Positions 29,420-41,600 of a stretch of 64,000 nt of DNA are shown piece after piece. A program made the position numbers and the translations under genes. The stretch covers positions 31,432,848-31,496,847 of the forward strand of contig NC_092641.1 in assembly GCF_039555335.1 (NCBI RefSeq). The letters are read 5' to 3'. Origin of the DNA: Amphiura filiformis (lineage: Eukaryota; Echinodermata; Ophiuroidea; Amphilepidida; Amphiuridae). The notes beneath the pieces are model-generated. The model was not told the DNA's origin. It saw nothing but the letters and a program-made list of their open reading frames with translations, and did not search any database. Every line of letters begins with the position of its first letter. Within the stretch, counting starts at the first letter, position 1.

Positions 29420-31990
29420 AATTATTGTGGAAAGGCATCTGAGATTGATTAAGAACCGTAGAAACACAAAAATTGGGGAATGATGTGCCATCACATGGTT
29501 TATAATTGCTGTTGGTGACATGCAACATCAATCTTCAGAGAACCTGTGGGCAACCTTGATGGCCCATACTTAGGCCAGTCAAGTATTGAAATTAGATATA
29601 CATGTAGGGCATCACACTTTTGAGTAGTGAAGTGGTCATTATGCTGTTTACCCAAGTATGTCTATAAACCAGTTCCTAACCTGTTTTCATAAACACCAGT
29701 TACTGCTCTCACCCTATCTATTCAAACCTTATCTTGTTCTGTGATGACCATGTAAAGCAGGGGATTCAATAGACATCACAGATTTCGCTTGTTGACCAAT
29801 TGCAGTTGATCCTTGAACAACGCCGAAATGTACAAGACAAGGTGTATGTGGCCCTTAAACACAGATCTTTGAAATGAATTTGTCCCTCTGTGGTCAGCAA
29901 GCAAATATAATTGATAACCTTTGGTGTACTCACAAAGTAACTTTGAATGTTAGCCATTAGTGTTACTACCGTAAACGCTCGTCTACATGTAATGGCGCAC
30001 CTGGGCTCATTTGCCTTGGGGTAATTTTCATGTACAAATAGAGAGCTCCCCTCTCAAAATATCGCAACAAGAATTAAAGGTACGTGCCCTTATTTGCTGG
30101 TGGGATTTTTATGGGAGGGCACTTTAGTTTTGTATCTATAATTCCAGTTATGTCAAGGGAGCCCATAGCGAACGTTTACAGCATTTTATTCAAAATAACT
30201 CCAATGCCAACTTGCCAATCAGTCAATATACCTAATCACAATGTACTGTTGGAACATTCTCTGATGGAGAGAGCGGGGTAAGTTGAGCCATAAGATAAGT
30301 TGAGCGACTCCTCAAAGAAGGGAAACTAACAACTTACTATTGCTTGATGACCACTGCCCATTGTTATATGACATCACTGAAGCTTCTTTAGTGTTATACC
30401 CAACTCACTTGCACACATGGTAAGAAGTTATTTTTTTTCACTTCTGAGTAAATTTTTGATCTTTTCCATGGAAAATTATGGTATACTATAGACAATATAA
30501 TGGTGCTATAATTTGGTTCACCTCAAGTTCAGTAGTAACGTATGCACGCCTACAGGAGCGGTTTGTCAGCACGTTTGCAACACAACTGCCAAAAAGGTGG
30601 CTCATCTTACCCCACTCTCCCTAAACTACGTTTTCAGGCTATATGCGCCATTATGTACCGGTACATTGTACCGTCGGTCGTATACGATACCGTAATTGGT
30701 CCGAATCATGGAAGAAATTCCAGTTTTAGAAGCAGGAGTAAACCGAAGAACCCAGAGAACACCTGTGACAGGAATGGACTGAAAACCAAATGCACATGAC
30801 ATAGTCATCGGGACCAGTCTGGCCTCGGACCCGGAACCGCAGTGGTGCAAAGCATGGACAGAATAGCTACTCTCTCAAAATAGAATAGCGTTGATCAGTT
30901 TTATCTGTTTATTTTTTCTACATCCACCAACTAAAAAAAACATTCAAAGCGTACAAGTTTTCAGATTGTGTAAAAACAAATCAATAAATAAACAATCAGT
31001 CATTTTAAACTGAAATCTTTGCTATTTTGTCCTTACTTTTTGCATCTCATCACATACCTGATCATTTGTCATGAAATAATTCATTTAAAGTTAAGAAATT
31101 GTCATAGGTTTAACCTTTCTATTCCCAGAGCAAGAGTCTCAGTCATTCAATATTATTCCACTGAAAGTCCATTAAAGTTAAGATTTGTCAAGAAAGTTTC
31201 TGAATCTTAACTAAAAAAGAAATAAATTGGTTCCTAGTGTCACAATCATGTCAAAGACTAACAGGCCTGTAACCAGGGGGCACCACATGGCGATGCATCC
31301 TCTTTAATACCCCCTCCCCCAAAAAGATCCCACCAAAAGTCCAGTTTTTGTGATATATCAAAATATGTTTCATTTTGAAAAGGAAATTCACACAACCTAC
31401 TTTTGTATAAAAATGTTCAAGCAACGACCCCCAGGCAAAAGACCTTAAAAATTCAGATTTGGAAGGTTAGAAAACAACGTCCTGGTTATTGATAAGTTAC
31501 ATTGCCTGTCAGTGTGAATAAAAACGGTCGGATTTTGAGTCAAAACTTTCTGCCGCTGACAACATTCTCCATTTAGGAGTAACATTGACTCGTGATTTAA
31601 ATGAAGTACAGGGGGGACTTTCCCCCCATGGCTACACCACTGAATGACCCTCGTATATTTCTGCCACCACAAAAATGTCAGGTTGTGAATATTTCTGAAA
31701 TTATGCTGGTAATAAAAGGAGCCTTAAATTGCTAGACCAGCTTGCACTTTTTAATTAAATATTAATTAATTTGATTAAATATGCTCCATTTTGATTTTAG
31801 AATTTGAATGTTGGTATGTCTGACTTCACTCTGAAATTATCATGAAAATCGAATCAGTTGTTAGAAAGAAATCAGCATTAACTCACCATCAACATTTTGT
31901 CAAAAGTAACTCAGATTGGTATGAATGCAATTATTATTCAAGAGCCTTTGTGTACACAATTGGTGAAACGAATCACCGATGTTACTCATA
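29420..31990. other. 3' flank / intergenic, no gene recognised
   Basis: Short open frames only. An AATAAATAAA sits near 30980. A decayed element may span about 31260-31650 (AACCAGGGGGC at the left, GGGGGGACTTTCCCCCC and TGGCTACACCACTG at the right). Confidence 0.4.
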
Positions 31991-32059
31991 TTTGAGAAAC
32001 CCTATAACGGCTTTATGAATCTGATGCCCGACCCGAATTTTAAACACTGCCCCGAGACA

Positions 32060-32345
32060 CACTTTTCCCAAAGTTGGCAAAATATAAAGTTACTCAAAAT
32101 GTCATGAAGTTGCTAAAACATTCTCAAAACTTTCACAAAATTGCCTAAAGTTACTCAGTTGCACAAAGTTACAACTTTCTCAGAATTGCCTAAAGTTACT
32201 CAAAATTTCACAAAGCTGCTCAAAAGTTTGCAAAAATTGCTGAAAATTGCACCACCTTGTCAGAAACTGTACAGGGTTAGCGTATATAGGTTGGTTACCA
32301 TGGTCACAAAGTTGCCTAAAATTGAGCAAACTCAACAATCAATGC
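32060..32345 (+). repeat. Degenerate AAAGTTGCTnAAA repeat
   Basis: Many variants of CAAAGTTACTCAAAATTTC and CACAAAATTGCCTAAAGTTG in tandem. Shorter stretches of the same repeat recur in every tRNA-Val repeat unit downstream. Confidence 0.7.
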
Positions 32346-32915
32346 GATGCAGTTTTATGCAATTTTGCGTAATATTATTATTAATATAATAGTACTATAT
32401 AAATATGTCAGTCGTTTTTGAAAAATTTGGTTAACTTGGGCAATTTCCACTGTGACATATGTGACCTATTTTAAAATCAGATGTGAATTGATTATATTTT
32501 TCATGTATAATGGAAGCTGAGAAGAAGGCCAAAGAAAAGTTTTGTTTCATGTTCCCCGGCGCATTTGATTTATGCTGCGCGTTTGCTCAAGCAAAATTGC
32601 AGAAGTTGGATCTTATTTTCTTTTATTACTTTTTTTTTACATTTTAACGAAATTTGACCCAAAATCGGCTGTAAAATCAGTGTTCAATTTCAATTTTGTT
32701 TCTGTTCACTTCGCAACTCCGAAATTATAACGCTAGTAGATATTTCAGCTAACATGTTATTATAGAATTGTATTTACCTATATTTTTATATTATAAAATA
32801 CGCAAAATTGGCGCTTTTCAATTAAAAAAATAAAAATAAAAACCGCATACCGCATTATATTTCAAGCTCCCATGGGACATGAGACAAAACTATTATTTTG
32901 TTTGGCAAAAAAAAA

Positions 32916-32988
32916 TGTTTCCGCCTGGGCTCGAACCAGGGACCTTGCGCGTGTTAGGCGCACGTGATAACCACTACACTACGGAAAC
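32916..32988 (-). tRNA. tRNA-Val (AAC)
   Basis: 73-nt cloverleaf with acceptor GTTTCCG/CGGAAAC and discriminator A. The anticodon stem is TGCGC/GCGCA with loop CTAACAC (anticodon AAC). The T-arm is CCTGG-TTCGAGC-CCAGG. A run of Ts follows directly as polymerase III terminator. Internal A and B boxes are intact. Confidence 0.93.
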
Positions 32989-33313
32989 CTCTGTAACAAT
33001 ATATTTATTTGTTTACATTTTATCAACTACACAACTTTATATAAGATCCCAAAATGCATGCAGTAGGCCTATTTACATTGATTGATTTATACAAACGTAT
33101 TAAAAATTTATCTGTATGACATGTAATTATTTTAAGTTTTTATCTGCTTTCTATTTGTTTTAATTAATTAAGCATTTCTTCTATGCAAGTCCAATTGAAA
33201 CACTGCATGGGACGTTTCAAGAGCTAACTTGGTCTAGTCTGCTCTTTTCATCAGCCAGATGCACTGATCTGCTTGAGTTGTTGACACTAACTTCCTGTTG
33301 GTATTGATTGAAG

Positions 33314-33691
33314 CTGAGACGAATCAACTATAGATCATTATAGGTTGACTAAACTACATCAACAAATCATTTAACATGGCCAAAAAATATAAAAAATGTG
33401 AAAAATTGACAATTTTCATTCAAAAAGTGGCAATTTGGTTAAAATCAGCTAAAATTGCCCAAAAATGCTTATTTTTGTGTCTCAATTCAGAAAAATATGG
33501 TGAACTTTTGAGATTTTAAAATGCAAACTTGACCTTGTTTAAATGTGTCTCCAGGTCAAGTTTTAATTTAAAATCTCTAAAGTACACCACATTTTTATGA
33601 ATTGAGACACAAAAAGGGCCAATTTTTGCCATGCAGACATGGCACACACAAAAGTGCTTGCTTCCTATCCCTTTAGGTATATTCGTCTCAG
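33314..33691. mobile_element. Palindromic MITE with 8-bp target duplication GATTGAAG
   Basis: GATTGAAG flanks both ends perfectly (33306-33313 and 33692-33699). The ends CTGAGACGAAT and ATTCGTCTCAG are inverted. The interior folds into a long hairpin (arms around TTTTTGTGTCTCAATTC and GAATTGAGACACAAAAA). An 8-bp duplication suggests hAT-type mobilisation. Confidence 0.82.
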
Positions 33692-33779
33692 GATTGAAGC
33701 ATAGATTTTAAATACTTAAAATCTATGATTGAAGTGACATTCTCATCACCAGAGATCAATACTCCCAACGATTGTTTTG

Positions 33780-33890
33780 CTTCTCACTCTTATCTCTCTC
33801 CCTCCCTCTTTCCTCTCCTCTCCTTCTCCCCATCCATCTCCTCCCTCTCTCCAATCACCCCTCTGTCTCGCACTTAATTTCTTTTCACTT
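33780..33890. repeat. CT-rich tract of a tRNA-Val repeat unit
   Basis: Almost pure pyrimidine tract with TCTCTCCCTCCCTC motifs. Equivalent tracts lie near 35280, 36750, 37970 and 47320, and on the opposite strand near 38530, 40910, 47760, 50080 and 52440. Confidence 0.85.
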
Positions 33891-34115
33891 GAAAGTAATC
33901 AACTGACTTTTCACAAAGTTGCTTGAAACTTTCTCATAAGTTGCTGAAAACACGCTCACGGTGATAAAACAGGCCTGCTCCTTTTTGCTATGTATTGTTG
34001 TGCACGCAAAAGCGGACCAGGGGTTTGCAACCATTTTTCAACCATACCGCACTAGATTTCAAACCCCCATGGGACATGAGACAAAACTATTATTTTGTTT
34101 TTGCTGAAAAAAAAT

Positions 34116-34661
34116 TGTTTCCGCCTGGGCTCGAACCAGGGACCTTGCGCGCGTTAGGGGTGCATGCCACTAAATCCGCATGTGAAGCGGTTTCCGGTAA
34201 AAGTTTATCACGACTATAGTCCTAACTTTGCATAAAAAATGTGCAAAATCGGTACAATATTAACAATTTTAGTGTTGCAAGTCGTGTTTTGCTAGAACTT
34301 GTGAATGTGATCTCTACTAATTTGAACAGAAAACGCGAAAATTTGAGTGATGTTTACGATGATGAGCGCATGAACACACGAGGTCAAAACGTGGTTAGCA
34401 GTCGGACGTAAACACGGGAAAATCGGGTCTTTTTATATAGCGCTATTTTTCTCAAAAAGTAGACCTAAAATATGGTGTAATTTTCAGATATGTTATGCAG
34501 AATTTTTTTCTGATTAAGATGATATCAAATATATATTTCAAAGTAAGACGTAACTCGACTTATAGCCTAAAACGTGACCCCTATTTTGCACGTAAAGTCT
34601 ATGGAAAGCTATTTTGTGGCATGTACCCTTAGGCGCACGTGATAACCACTACATTAGAAAC
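34116..34661 (-). pseudogene. tRNA-Val (AAC) gene split by a MITE
   Basis: The 3' half (34116-34157) and 5' half (34633-34661 plus the duplicated TTAG) are those of the neighbouring tRNA-Val genes. Between them lies a 471-bp MITE. The acceptor 5' strand has also lost bases (ATTAGAAAC where the others have ACTACGGAAAC), so the locus cannot give a normal tRNA. Confidence 0.9.
34158..34628 (-). mobile_element. MITE inserted in a tRNA-Val gene, TTAG target duplication
   Basis: Inverted ends GGGTGCATGCCAC and GTGGCATGTACCC; TTAG precedes and follows (34154-34157, 34629-34632). A TTA duplication with one extra terminal G is the alternative reading and would fit Harbinger-type elements. Relatives lie at 53460-53785 (truncated) and 63213-63678, in the opposite orientation. 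Confidence 0.88.
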
Positions 34662-34859
34662 CACTGTAACAATCTATTTATTTCTTTACATTATATCATC
34701 TATACAACTTTATATAAGACCCCAAAATGCAGTACTTACATTGATTGATTTATAAAGTTCACGCAAGCGACAAAAACAATGCACTACAAAACAACTTTAC
34801 AAGTTTATCTGTACGACATGTAATTATTTTAAATTTTATCTGCTTTCTAATTGTTTTAG

Positions 34860-35280
34860 GCCAAATAAAAAAATTAACATGTTTCACCTCCCCTCCCGCT
34901 ACCTTTTTTGAGGCTTCATCAATTATATTTTTATTTTTTGAAATTCAGTTATAACTTTTCAAAAAATATGTCTTGGAAGTAGAGATGCTTTCTATAGCCT
35001 TGCTAGTAATACACAAAAAACACTTTTGTAAGGTTTTGCGATAATTAGAGAGGGGCTACCTCTCAGAACAACAAATAAAAAGAGGCCTCCTCCTTTTTCC
35101 AGGCATAATTATATACCGCTAAAACAGCTCTAATTATGGGTATTTACACCGATTTTGTGATAATATAAACGGTTCCAAAAAATAAGTCCCCCTAAGAAAA
35201 AGACCCTCTTCCTCCTTTTTTTTCAAAACCCGGACGTGAAACATGTTTTTTTATTTTACTTGGCCTTACTTCTCACTCTC
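34860..35280. other. Sequence between tRNA-Val units, unrecognised
   Basis: No feature identified apart from CT- and A-rich patches. Confidence 0.35.
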
Positions 35281-35904
35281 TTATCTCTCTCCCTCCCTCT
35301 CTCTCCCTCCCTTCTTCCCCTTTCCTCCCATCTCCCCCTCCATCTCTCCTCCCTCTCTCCAACCATCCTTCTCTCTCGAACTTAATTTCTTTCTCACTTA
35401 AAAGTCACCAACTTTCACAAAGTTGCTTGAAACTTTCTTAAAATTGCCTAAAGTTGTTGACAACACGCTCAAAAGTTTGCACAATTGCTGAAAATTGCGC
35501 ACATATCACACTTGCAAGCGTTTTAAGTTTTTATATATTATTTCTGGTTGGTTTTTTTTTTTGGGGGGGGGGGGTTTGCTCTTTTTCCTCCTTTTTATTT
35601 TCTTAAATCTTAACTTATACAAACTACAATATTTTGTTTTTTATGTATTGGTGTTCATCATTGTATATCTTCATATTTTCTTTAAGTTTGTAATTTTGTT
35701 TTTCTTAACTTGCTTTTGTATTGCGCCTTTAACGTCTTGTTTTGATGGTATGTGTACGCGTGATAAATCCATTAAGTTAATTGAATTAATAACTTGAAAA
35801 TACATAATTATGTTATTATTATTTTAAGCATCCATTAGAAAAGCGGAGAGCTGTATCAGCTCTGGAGATCATGTGAAAATTTGGAATCATGGAATTGCAA
35901 TTAA

Positions 35905-35940
35905 TTTATTTTGTTTTGTTTTTTTTGTTTTGTTTTTTTG

Positions 35941-35971
<31 letters not shown>

Positions 35972-36064
35972 TTGTTTTGTTTTGTTTTGTGTGGATTAGT
36001 TATTGGTTTTTTTTGTTTTGTTTTGTTTTGTTTTTTGTTTTTTGTTTATTTTGTTTTGTTTTTT
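35905..36064. repeat. (TTTTG)n microsatellite
   Basis: About 160 bp of TTTTG and T-run repeats inside a tRNA-Val unit. The phenylalanine-rich frame through it is an artefact. Confidence 0.95.
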
Positions 36065-36355
36065 AAACAAAATTCAACCGATAATCGGCTGTAAAATCGA
36101 TGTTTAATTTCAATTTTGTTTCTGTTCGCTTCGCAACTCCGAAATTGTAACGCTAGTAGATGTAGCCTTATTTGAACTAGACATAAACCATTATTATATA
36201 GAATTGAATTTACATGTATTTTGATATTATAAAATACCCAAAATTGGCGATTTTCAATAATAAAAAATAAAATAAAAACCGCATACCGCATTAGATTTCA
36301 AACTCCCATGGGAAATGATACAAAGCTATTATTTTGTTTGACCTAACAAAAAAAT

Positions 36356-36428
36356 TGTTTCCGCCTGGGCTCGAACCAGGGACCTTCCGCGTGTTAGGCG
36401 GACGTGATAACCACTACACTACGGAAAC
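36356..36428 (-). tRNA. tRNA-Val (AAC) with a compensated anticodon stem
   Basis: As the other copies except that the anticodon stem is TCCGC/GCGGA where they have TGCGC/GCGCA. Both members of one base pair have changed together, so pairing is kept. Anticodon AAC; T-run terminator follows. It looks functional. Confidence 0.92.
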
Positions 36429-37139
36429 CACTGTGACAATATAGCAATTTGTTTACTTATCAACTACACATTTGTATATACCAAAATGCAGTACTAACAT
36501 TGATTGGTTTATAGTTCTGCAAGTGACTTGTGGACGCATAATAACCTTATCAATGAAATGCTTCATCTGTTGTGTTCAATACTTAATCCGATAAGTGATC
36601 GATGAAGATGTGATGGAATTAAACCATATGGATGACTTCAATTTCATTGATTCTTTATGATTACAATATTAAAGAAAACAATAATAAAATCTGATACCAT
36701 AGGTATCATGGTATTACTATTATGGTCTCAGAATAAAATACTATCTGATCTCTCTCCCTACCCCCTCTCTCTCTCTCTCTCCCTACCTCTCTCTCTCCCT
36801 CCCTCTCCACATCCCTCCCTCTCTCCAACCATCCTTCTCTCTCGCACTTAATTTCTTTCTCACTTAGAAGTTACCAACTTTTCACACAGTTGCTTGAAAC
36901 TTTCTCAAAATTGCCTAGGCTGAAAACACGCTGAAATGTTTGCAAAATTGCTGAAACTTGCGCACAGATCACATTTGCAAGCGTTTTTAGGAGCTATAAC
37001 CAAAAGGTAAACTTTATATATCCCAAAATGCAGTAGACCTACTTACATTGATTGATTTATAAAGTTCATACAAACGTAATGTAATTATTTGAAGTTTTTA
37101 TCTGCTTTCTAATTGTTTTGCTTTTCACTCTCTTATCTC

Positions 37140-37959
37140 CATCGGCGGCGGAACCGGGGGCAGGGGGGCACCCAGTTGCCCCTCAACTTTTTTGACCATG
37201 GGAAATTGGTTAAAAAATGAGAGAGTGCGGGCAAAAACAATCACAAAGTAGGGAGGATGCAACCCCACCTCTTTTTTCCACATTTACAATCATTCTGAGC
37301 AAGTTTTGGTCTTTTAAATGAACTTCTGTATTTATTTACTTGGTTTAGATGTCTGGGAGTCCATTTAGACATTTTTTTACTAGATTCAATTTTTTAATGG
37401 GGATTTTAAATCAAATTTACGATATGAATCCCTCCCCCTAATCCTCCGCCCCCTAATCCTCAGCCACCCTTGGCACATTTCATGCCAAACATCATAAGAA
37501 AATAATTAACAAATATTTTAAAACAGGATTAAAACATGAGTAATCTAGAATAAATTAGCCTCAATTTAAGACCTAATTGAATCTTCTAAGTGAAGGAATT
37601 CTCAAGAGACAGTGTTTTGAAATCCAAGCTGCACATCAAAATGTAACAAAACCACCTTTTTTTTTACCCCAGTATATGACACAGGATCTTATACATTTAA
37701 TAGTAGTGAGAACTTGTCCACGAATGGCTTTAATAGCTTCATTTCACCAATTTTCGGCTTTTTCAAATTCAAATTGTACACAATAATAGTACCAAAATGG
37801 TCCATCAAATGCTTTCAATTGGGCCTTCATTTTGCAAAAGATTCTCACTTCTCAGGGGGCCACATCCCCCCTCAGACACCCCTCTGCTTCGCGGCCATAA
37901 TTTCGATTTTTACATCACCCTGACTGGCCCCCACTTTCAAAATCGTTCCGCCGCCGCTG
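37140..37959. mobile_element. Non-autonomous hAT-type element, 820 bp
   Basis: CTTATCTC flanks both ends (37132-37139, 37960-37967), a perfect 8-bp duplication inside the CT-rich tract of a tRNA-Val unit. The ends CATCGGCGGCGGAAC and GTTCCGCCGCCGCTG are inverted. The short open frames inside do not resemble a transposase. The right end of a related copy is at 47100-47301. Confidence 0.8.
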
Positions 37960-38811
37960 CTTATCTCTCTCCCTCCCCCTCCCCTCCCCCTTTACTCCCC
38001 TCTCTCCTCCCTCTCTCCAATCATCCCTCTCTCTCGCATTTAATTTCTTTCTCACTTAAAAGTTACAAACATTTCACAAACTAGTTGCTTGAAACTTTCT
38101 CAAAATTGCTAATTTTGCTGAAAACACGCTCAAAAGTTTGCAAATGGCTGAAAATTGCGCACAGATCACACTTGCAAGCGTTTTATTGGAGCTAACCCAA
38201 AGGTAAACTATAGTTTCAAATACTGAGCGAAATGATCGGATATCCTCAAAACTCATTTATATCAAGTGATACGTTTTTATGTATTATTTCTGTGTGTTTT
38301 CGGGGTGGGGGGAGTTTGTTCTTTTACTTTCTTTTTTTCTTCTTTTTATTATATAAACGACAATATTATTGGTTTTTATGTATTGGTGTTCATCATTGTA
38401 TATCTTCTCATTTTAAGTTTACGTTTGTAATATTTTGTTTTTCTTAACTTGCTTTTGTATTGCGCCATGAACATCTTGTTTTGATGGTATGTGTACGCGT
38501 TATAAATCCATTAAGTAATAATATTTTCAAGTTATCAAGGGATGGTTGGAGAGAGGGAGGAGAGATGGAGGGGGAGATGGAAGGAAAGAGGGAGAGGGGT
38601 GGTAGAGGGATAAGAGAGTGAGAAGCAAAACAATTAGAAAGCAGGTAAAAACTTAAAAATAATTACATGTCATGCAGATAAACTTATATCGTACGTTTGG
38701 ATGAACTTTATAAATAAATCAATCAATGCCGGAAATCAATGCAAGTACTGCATTTTGGGATAAAGATGTACAGATGATATAATGTTAAGAAATAGGCAGA
38801 GTGTTACAGTG

Positions 38812-38884
38812 GTTTCCGTAGTGTAGTGGTTATCACGTGCGCCTAACACGCGCAAGGTCCCTGGTTCGAGCCCAGGCGGAAACA
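38812..38884 (+). tRNA. tRNA-Val (AAC)
   Basis: Complete 73-nt cloverleaf, same sequence as the reference copy of this block; T6 terminator three bases downstream. Confidence 0.93.
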
Positions 38885-39799
38885 ATTTTTTGTTAGCCCA
38901 AACAAAATAGGCTAATATTTTTGTCTCATGTTCCCATGGGAGTTTGAAATCTAATGCGGTAGGCGGTTTTTTATTTTATTTTTATAATTGAAAAACGCCA
39001 ATTTTGGGTATTTTATAATATCAAAATATAGATAAATACAATTCTATAAATGGTTATGTTTAACTGAAATAAGGCTACGTCTACTAGCGTTACAATTTTG
39101 GAGTTGCGAAGCAAACAGAAACAAAATTGAAATTGAACATTAAAAAAAATACAAAATAAAATTCAACTTCTGCAATTTTGCTTGAGCAAACGCGCAGCAT
39201 AAATCAAATGCGCGCGGGGAACATGAGGCAAAACTATTATTTTCTTTGACCTTTTTCTCAGCTTCAGTGATTTATATATGAAAAATATAATCAGTTCACA
39301 TTTTAGGCTACAATAAAATGTACAACTTAACAAAAAATTAAAAAAACTTATCTATTGTACCTTTGATCAGAGATCTATTTGCATTTCTCTTGTATTGTTG
39401 ATCTATTTCTAATTTTTGTAAATTTTCACGTGATCTCCAGAGCTGATATAACTCTGTGCTTTTCTAAATTATTATGCTGTATTGTGATTTTAAAATAATA
39501 ATAATAACATTGGTGTTTATATTTTGTATTTTCAAATTTCCGTAAGTTTGTAATTTTGTTTTTCTTAACTTGCTTTTGTATATTGCGCCTTGAACATATT
39601 TAGCATCTTATTTTGATGATATGTGTACTCGTTATAAACCATTAAGTCCATTAATAACTTGAAAATACATAATATAAACACCAATGTTGTTATTATTATT
39701 ATTGCATACTTTAGGAAAGCATAGAGCTGTATCAGCTCTGAAGATCATGTGAAAATTTACAAAAAATAGAAATAGATCAACAATACAAGAGAAATGCAA

Positions 39800-41030
39800 A
39801 TAGATCTCTCTCTCCCCCTCTCCAACAATCCCTCTCTCTCTCTCGTACTTAATTTCATTCTTATTTAAAAGTTACCAACTTTTCACAAAATTGCTTGAAA
39901 CTTTCTCAAATTGCCTAAAGTTGCTGAAAACACGCTCAAAAGTGTGTAAAATTGCTGAAAATTGCGCACAGTTCACATTTGCAAGCGTTTTATGGAGCTA
40001 ACCAAAAGGTAAACTATAGTTTTAACTACTGAGCGAAACTTTCCACAAAATTGCTTGAACTTTCTCAAAATTGCCTAAAGTTGCTGAAAACACGCTCAAA
40101 ATTTGCAAAATTGCTGACAATTGTGCACAGATCACACTTGCAAGCGTTGTAAGTTTTTATATATTATTTCTGGGGTTTTTTTTCTATGGGAGGTCTGTTC
40201 TTTTCCCCCTTTTTATCTTTTTGAAATTATACAAACGACGATTTTTTTCGGTCTTTATGTATTGGTATACATGTACATCATTGTATAATATCTTCACATT
40301 TGATTTTGGTTTACTTGACTTTTTTTTGTATTGCGTCTTGAACATCTTGTTTTGATGGTATGTGTACGCGTTATAAATCCATTAAGTTAAGGTAATTATA
40401 ATATTTCCAAATTAATATCAATTAACTTAATGGATTTATAACGCGTACACATACCATCAAAACAAGATGTTCAAGGCGCAATACAAAAGCAATTGTTAAG
40501 AAAAACAAAGCTACAAACTTAAAGAAAATATGAAGATATACAATAATGAAGACCAATACATAAAAACCACAAATATTGTCGTTTATCAGTTTATATAATA
40601 AAAAACCGATACAAAATGAAAAAAGAGAATCCCCCTCCAAAAAAGAAAAAAAAACAGAAATAATACATAAAAACGTGTCACCTCTTTTTATCAGTAACTA
40701 AATGAGTTTTGACAATATCCGATTCATTTCGCTCAGTAGTTGCAACTATAGTTTACCTTTGGTTAGCTCCGAGTCCTTAAAACGCTTGCAAATGTGAACT
40801 GAATTTTGCAAACTTTTGAGCGTATTTTCAGCAACTTTAGGCAATTTTGAATAAGTTTCAAGCAACTTTGTGAAAAGTTGGAAACTGTTAAGTGAGAAAG
40901 AAATTAAGTGCGAGAGAGAGGGTTGGTTGGAGAGATGAATGAGAGATGGATGGGGAGAGGGAGATGGGAGGAAAGGGGCAGAGGGAGGTAGGAAGGGAGA
41001 GAGATAAGAGACTGAGAAGCAAAACAATTA
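39800..41030. repeat. Large inverted repeat inside the tRNA-Val unit (copy 1)
   Basis: Arms of several hundred bp read outward from a centre near 40396-40430. TGATGGTATGTGTACGCGTT on the left is matched by AACGCGTACACATACCATCA on the right, and the pairing continues through T/A-rich, AAAGTTGCT and CT/GA tracts with moderate divergence. The inner motif GCGTCTTGAACATC...ATAAATCCATTAAG resembles a SINE/LINE 3' tail. Confidence 0.75.
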
Positions 41031-41211
41031 GAAAGCAGATAAAAACTTACAAATAATTACATGTCATACAGATAAATTTATATATAGTACGTTTGAATGA
41101 ACTTTACAAATCAATCAATCAATCAATGCCGGAAGTCAATGTAAGTACTGCATTTTGAGATAAAGATGTATAGATGATATAATGTTAAGAAATAGGCAGA
41201 TTGTCACAGTT

Positions 41212-41284
41212 GTTTCCGTAGTGTAGTGGTTATCACGTGCGCCTAACACGCGCAAGGTCCCTGGTTCGAGCCCAGGCGGAAACA
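41212..41284 (+). tRNA. tRNA-Val (AAC)
   Basis: Complete cloverleaf 2400 bp downstream of the preceding plus-strand copy; T6 terminator follows. The flanking base before the gene (AGTT in place of AGTG) is shared with the copy at 52739. Confidence 0.93.
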
Positions 41285-41426
41285 CTTTTTTGTTAGGCCA
41301 AACAAAATAATAGTTTTGTCTCATATCCCATGGGCGTTTGAAATCTAATGCGGTATGCGTTTTTATTTATTTTATTTTTATAATTGAAAAGCGCCAATTT
41401 TGGGTATTTTATAATATCAAATTAAT

Positions 41427-41600
41427 TATGATAAGGATAATGAACTGAGTGCAATGCATTCGTCAAGATAATCGCACGCGCCGTGGAGTTATTGCATTTA
41501 GCTTGAGAGCCGATAGGCTCGAAAGCTAAATGCAATAACTCCATGGCAAGTGCAATTATCTTGACGAATGCATTTGCATGAGTACATTATCCGTCATACA
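41427..41600. mobile_element. Palindromic MITE / long hairpin
   Basis: Nearly complete inverted repeat: ATGCATTCGTCAAGATAAT at the left and ATTATCTTGACGAATGCAT at the right, centre at GAGAGCCGATAGGCTC. The outer parts TATGATAAGGATAATG / CATTATCCGTCATA extend it with some mismatches. Non-coding. It lies in the 4.46 kb segment missing from copy Y. Confidence 0.75.

Noticed and set aside
30542-30850. Overlapping frames of about 75-85 residues near 30.6-30.8 kb
   Set aside because: No recognisable domain; considered a transposon remnant but not supportable.
32879-41324. Open frames containing FPPGLEPGTLRVLGARDNHY
   Set aside because: This is the antisense translation of the tRNA-Val genes, repeated at each copy; not a protein.
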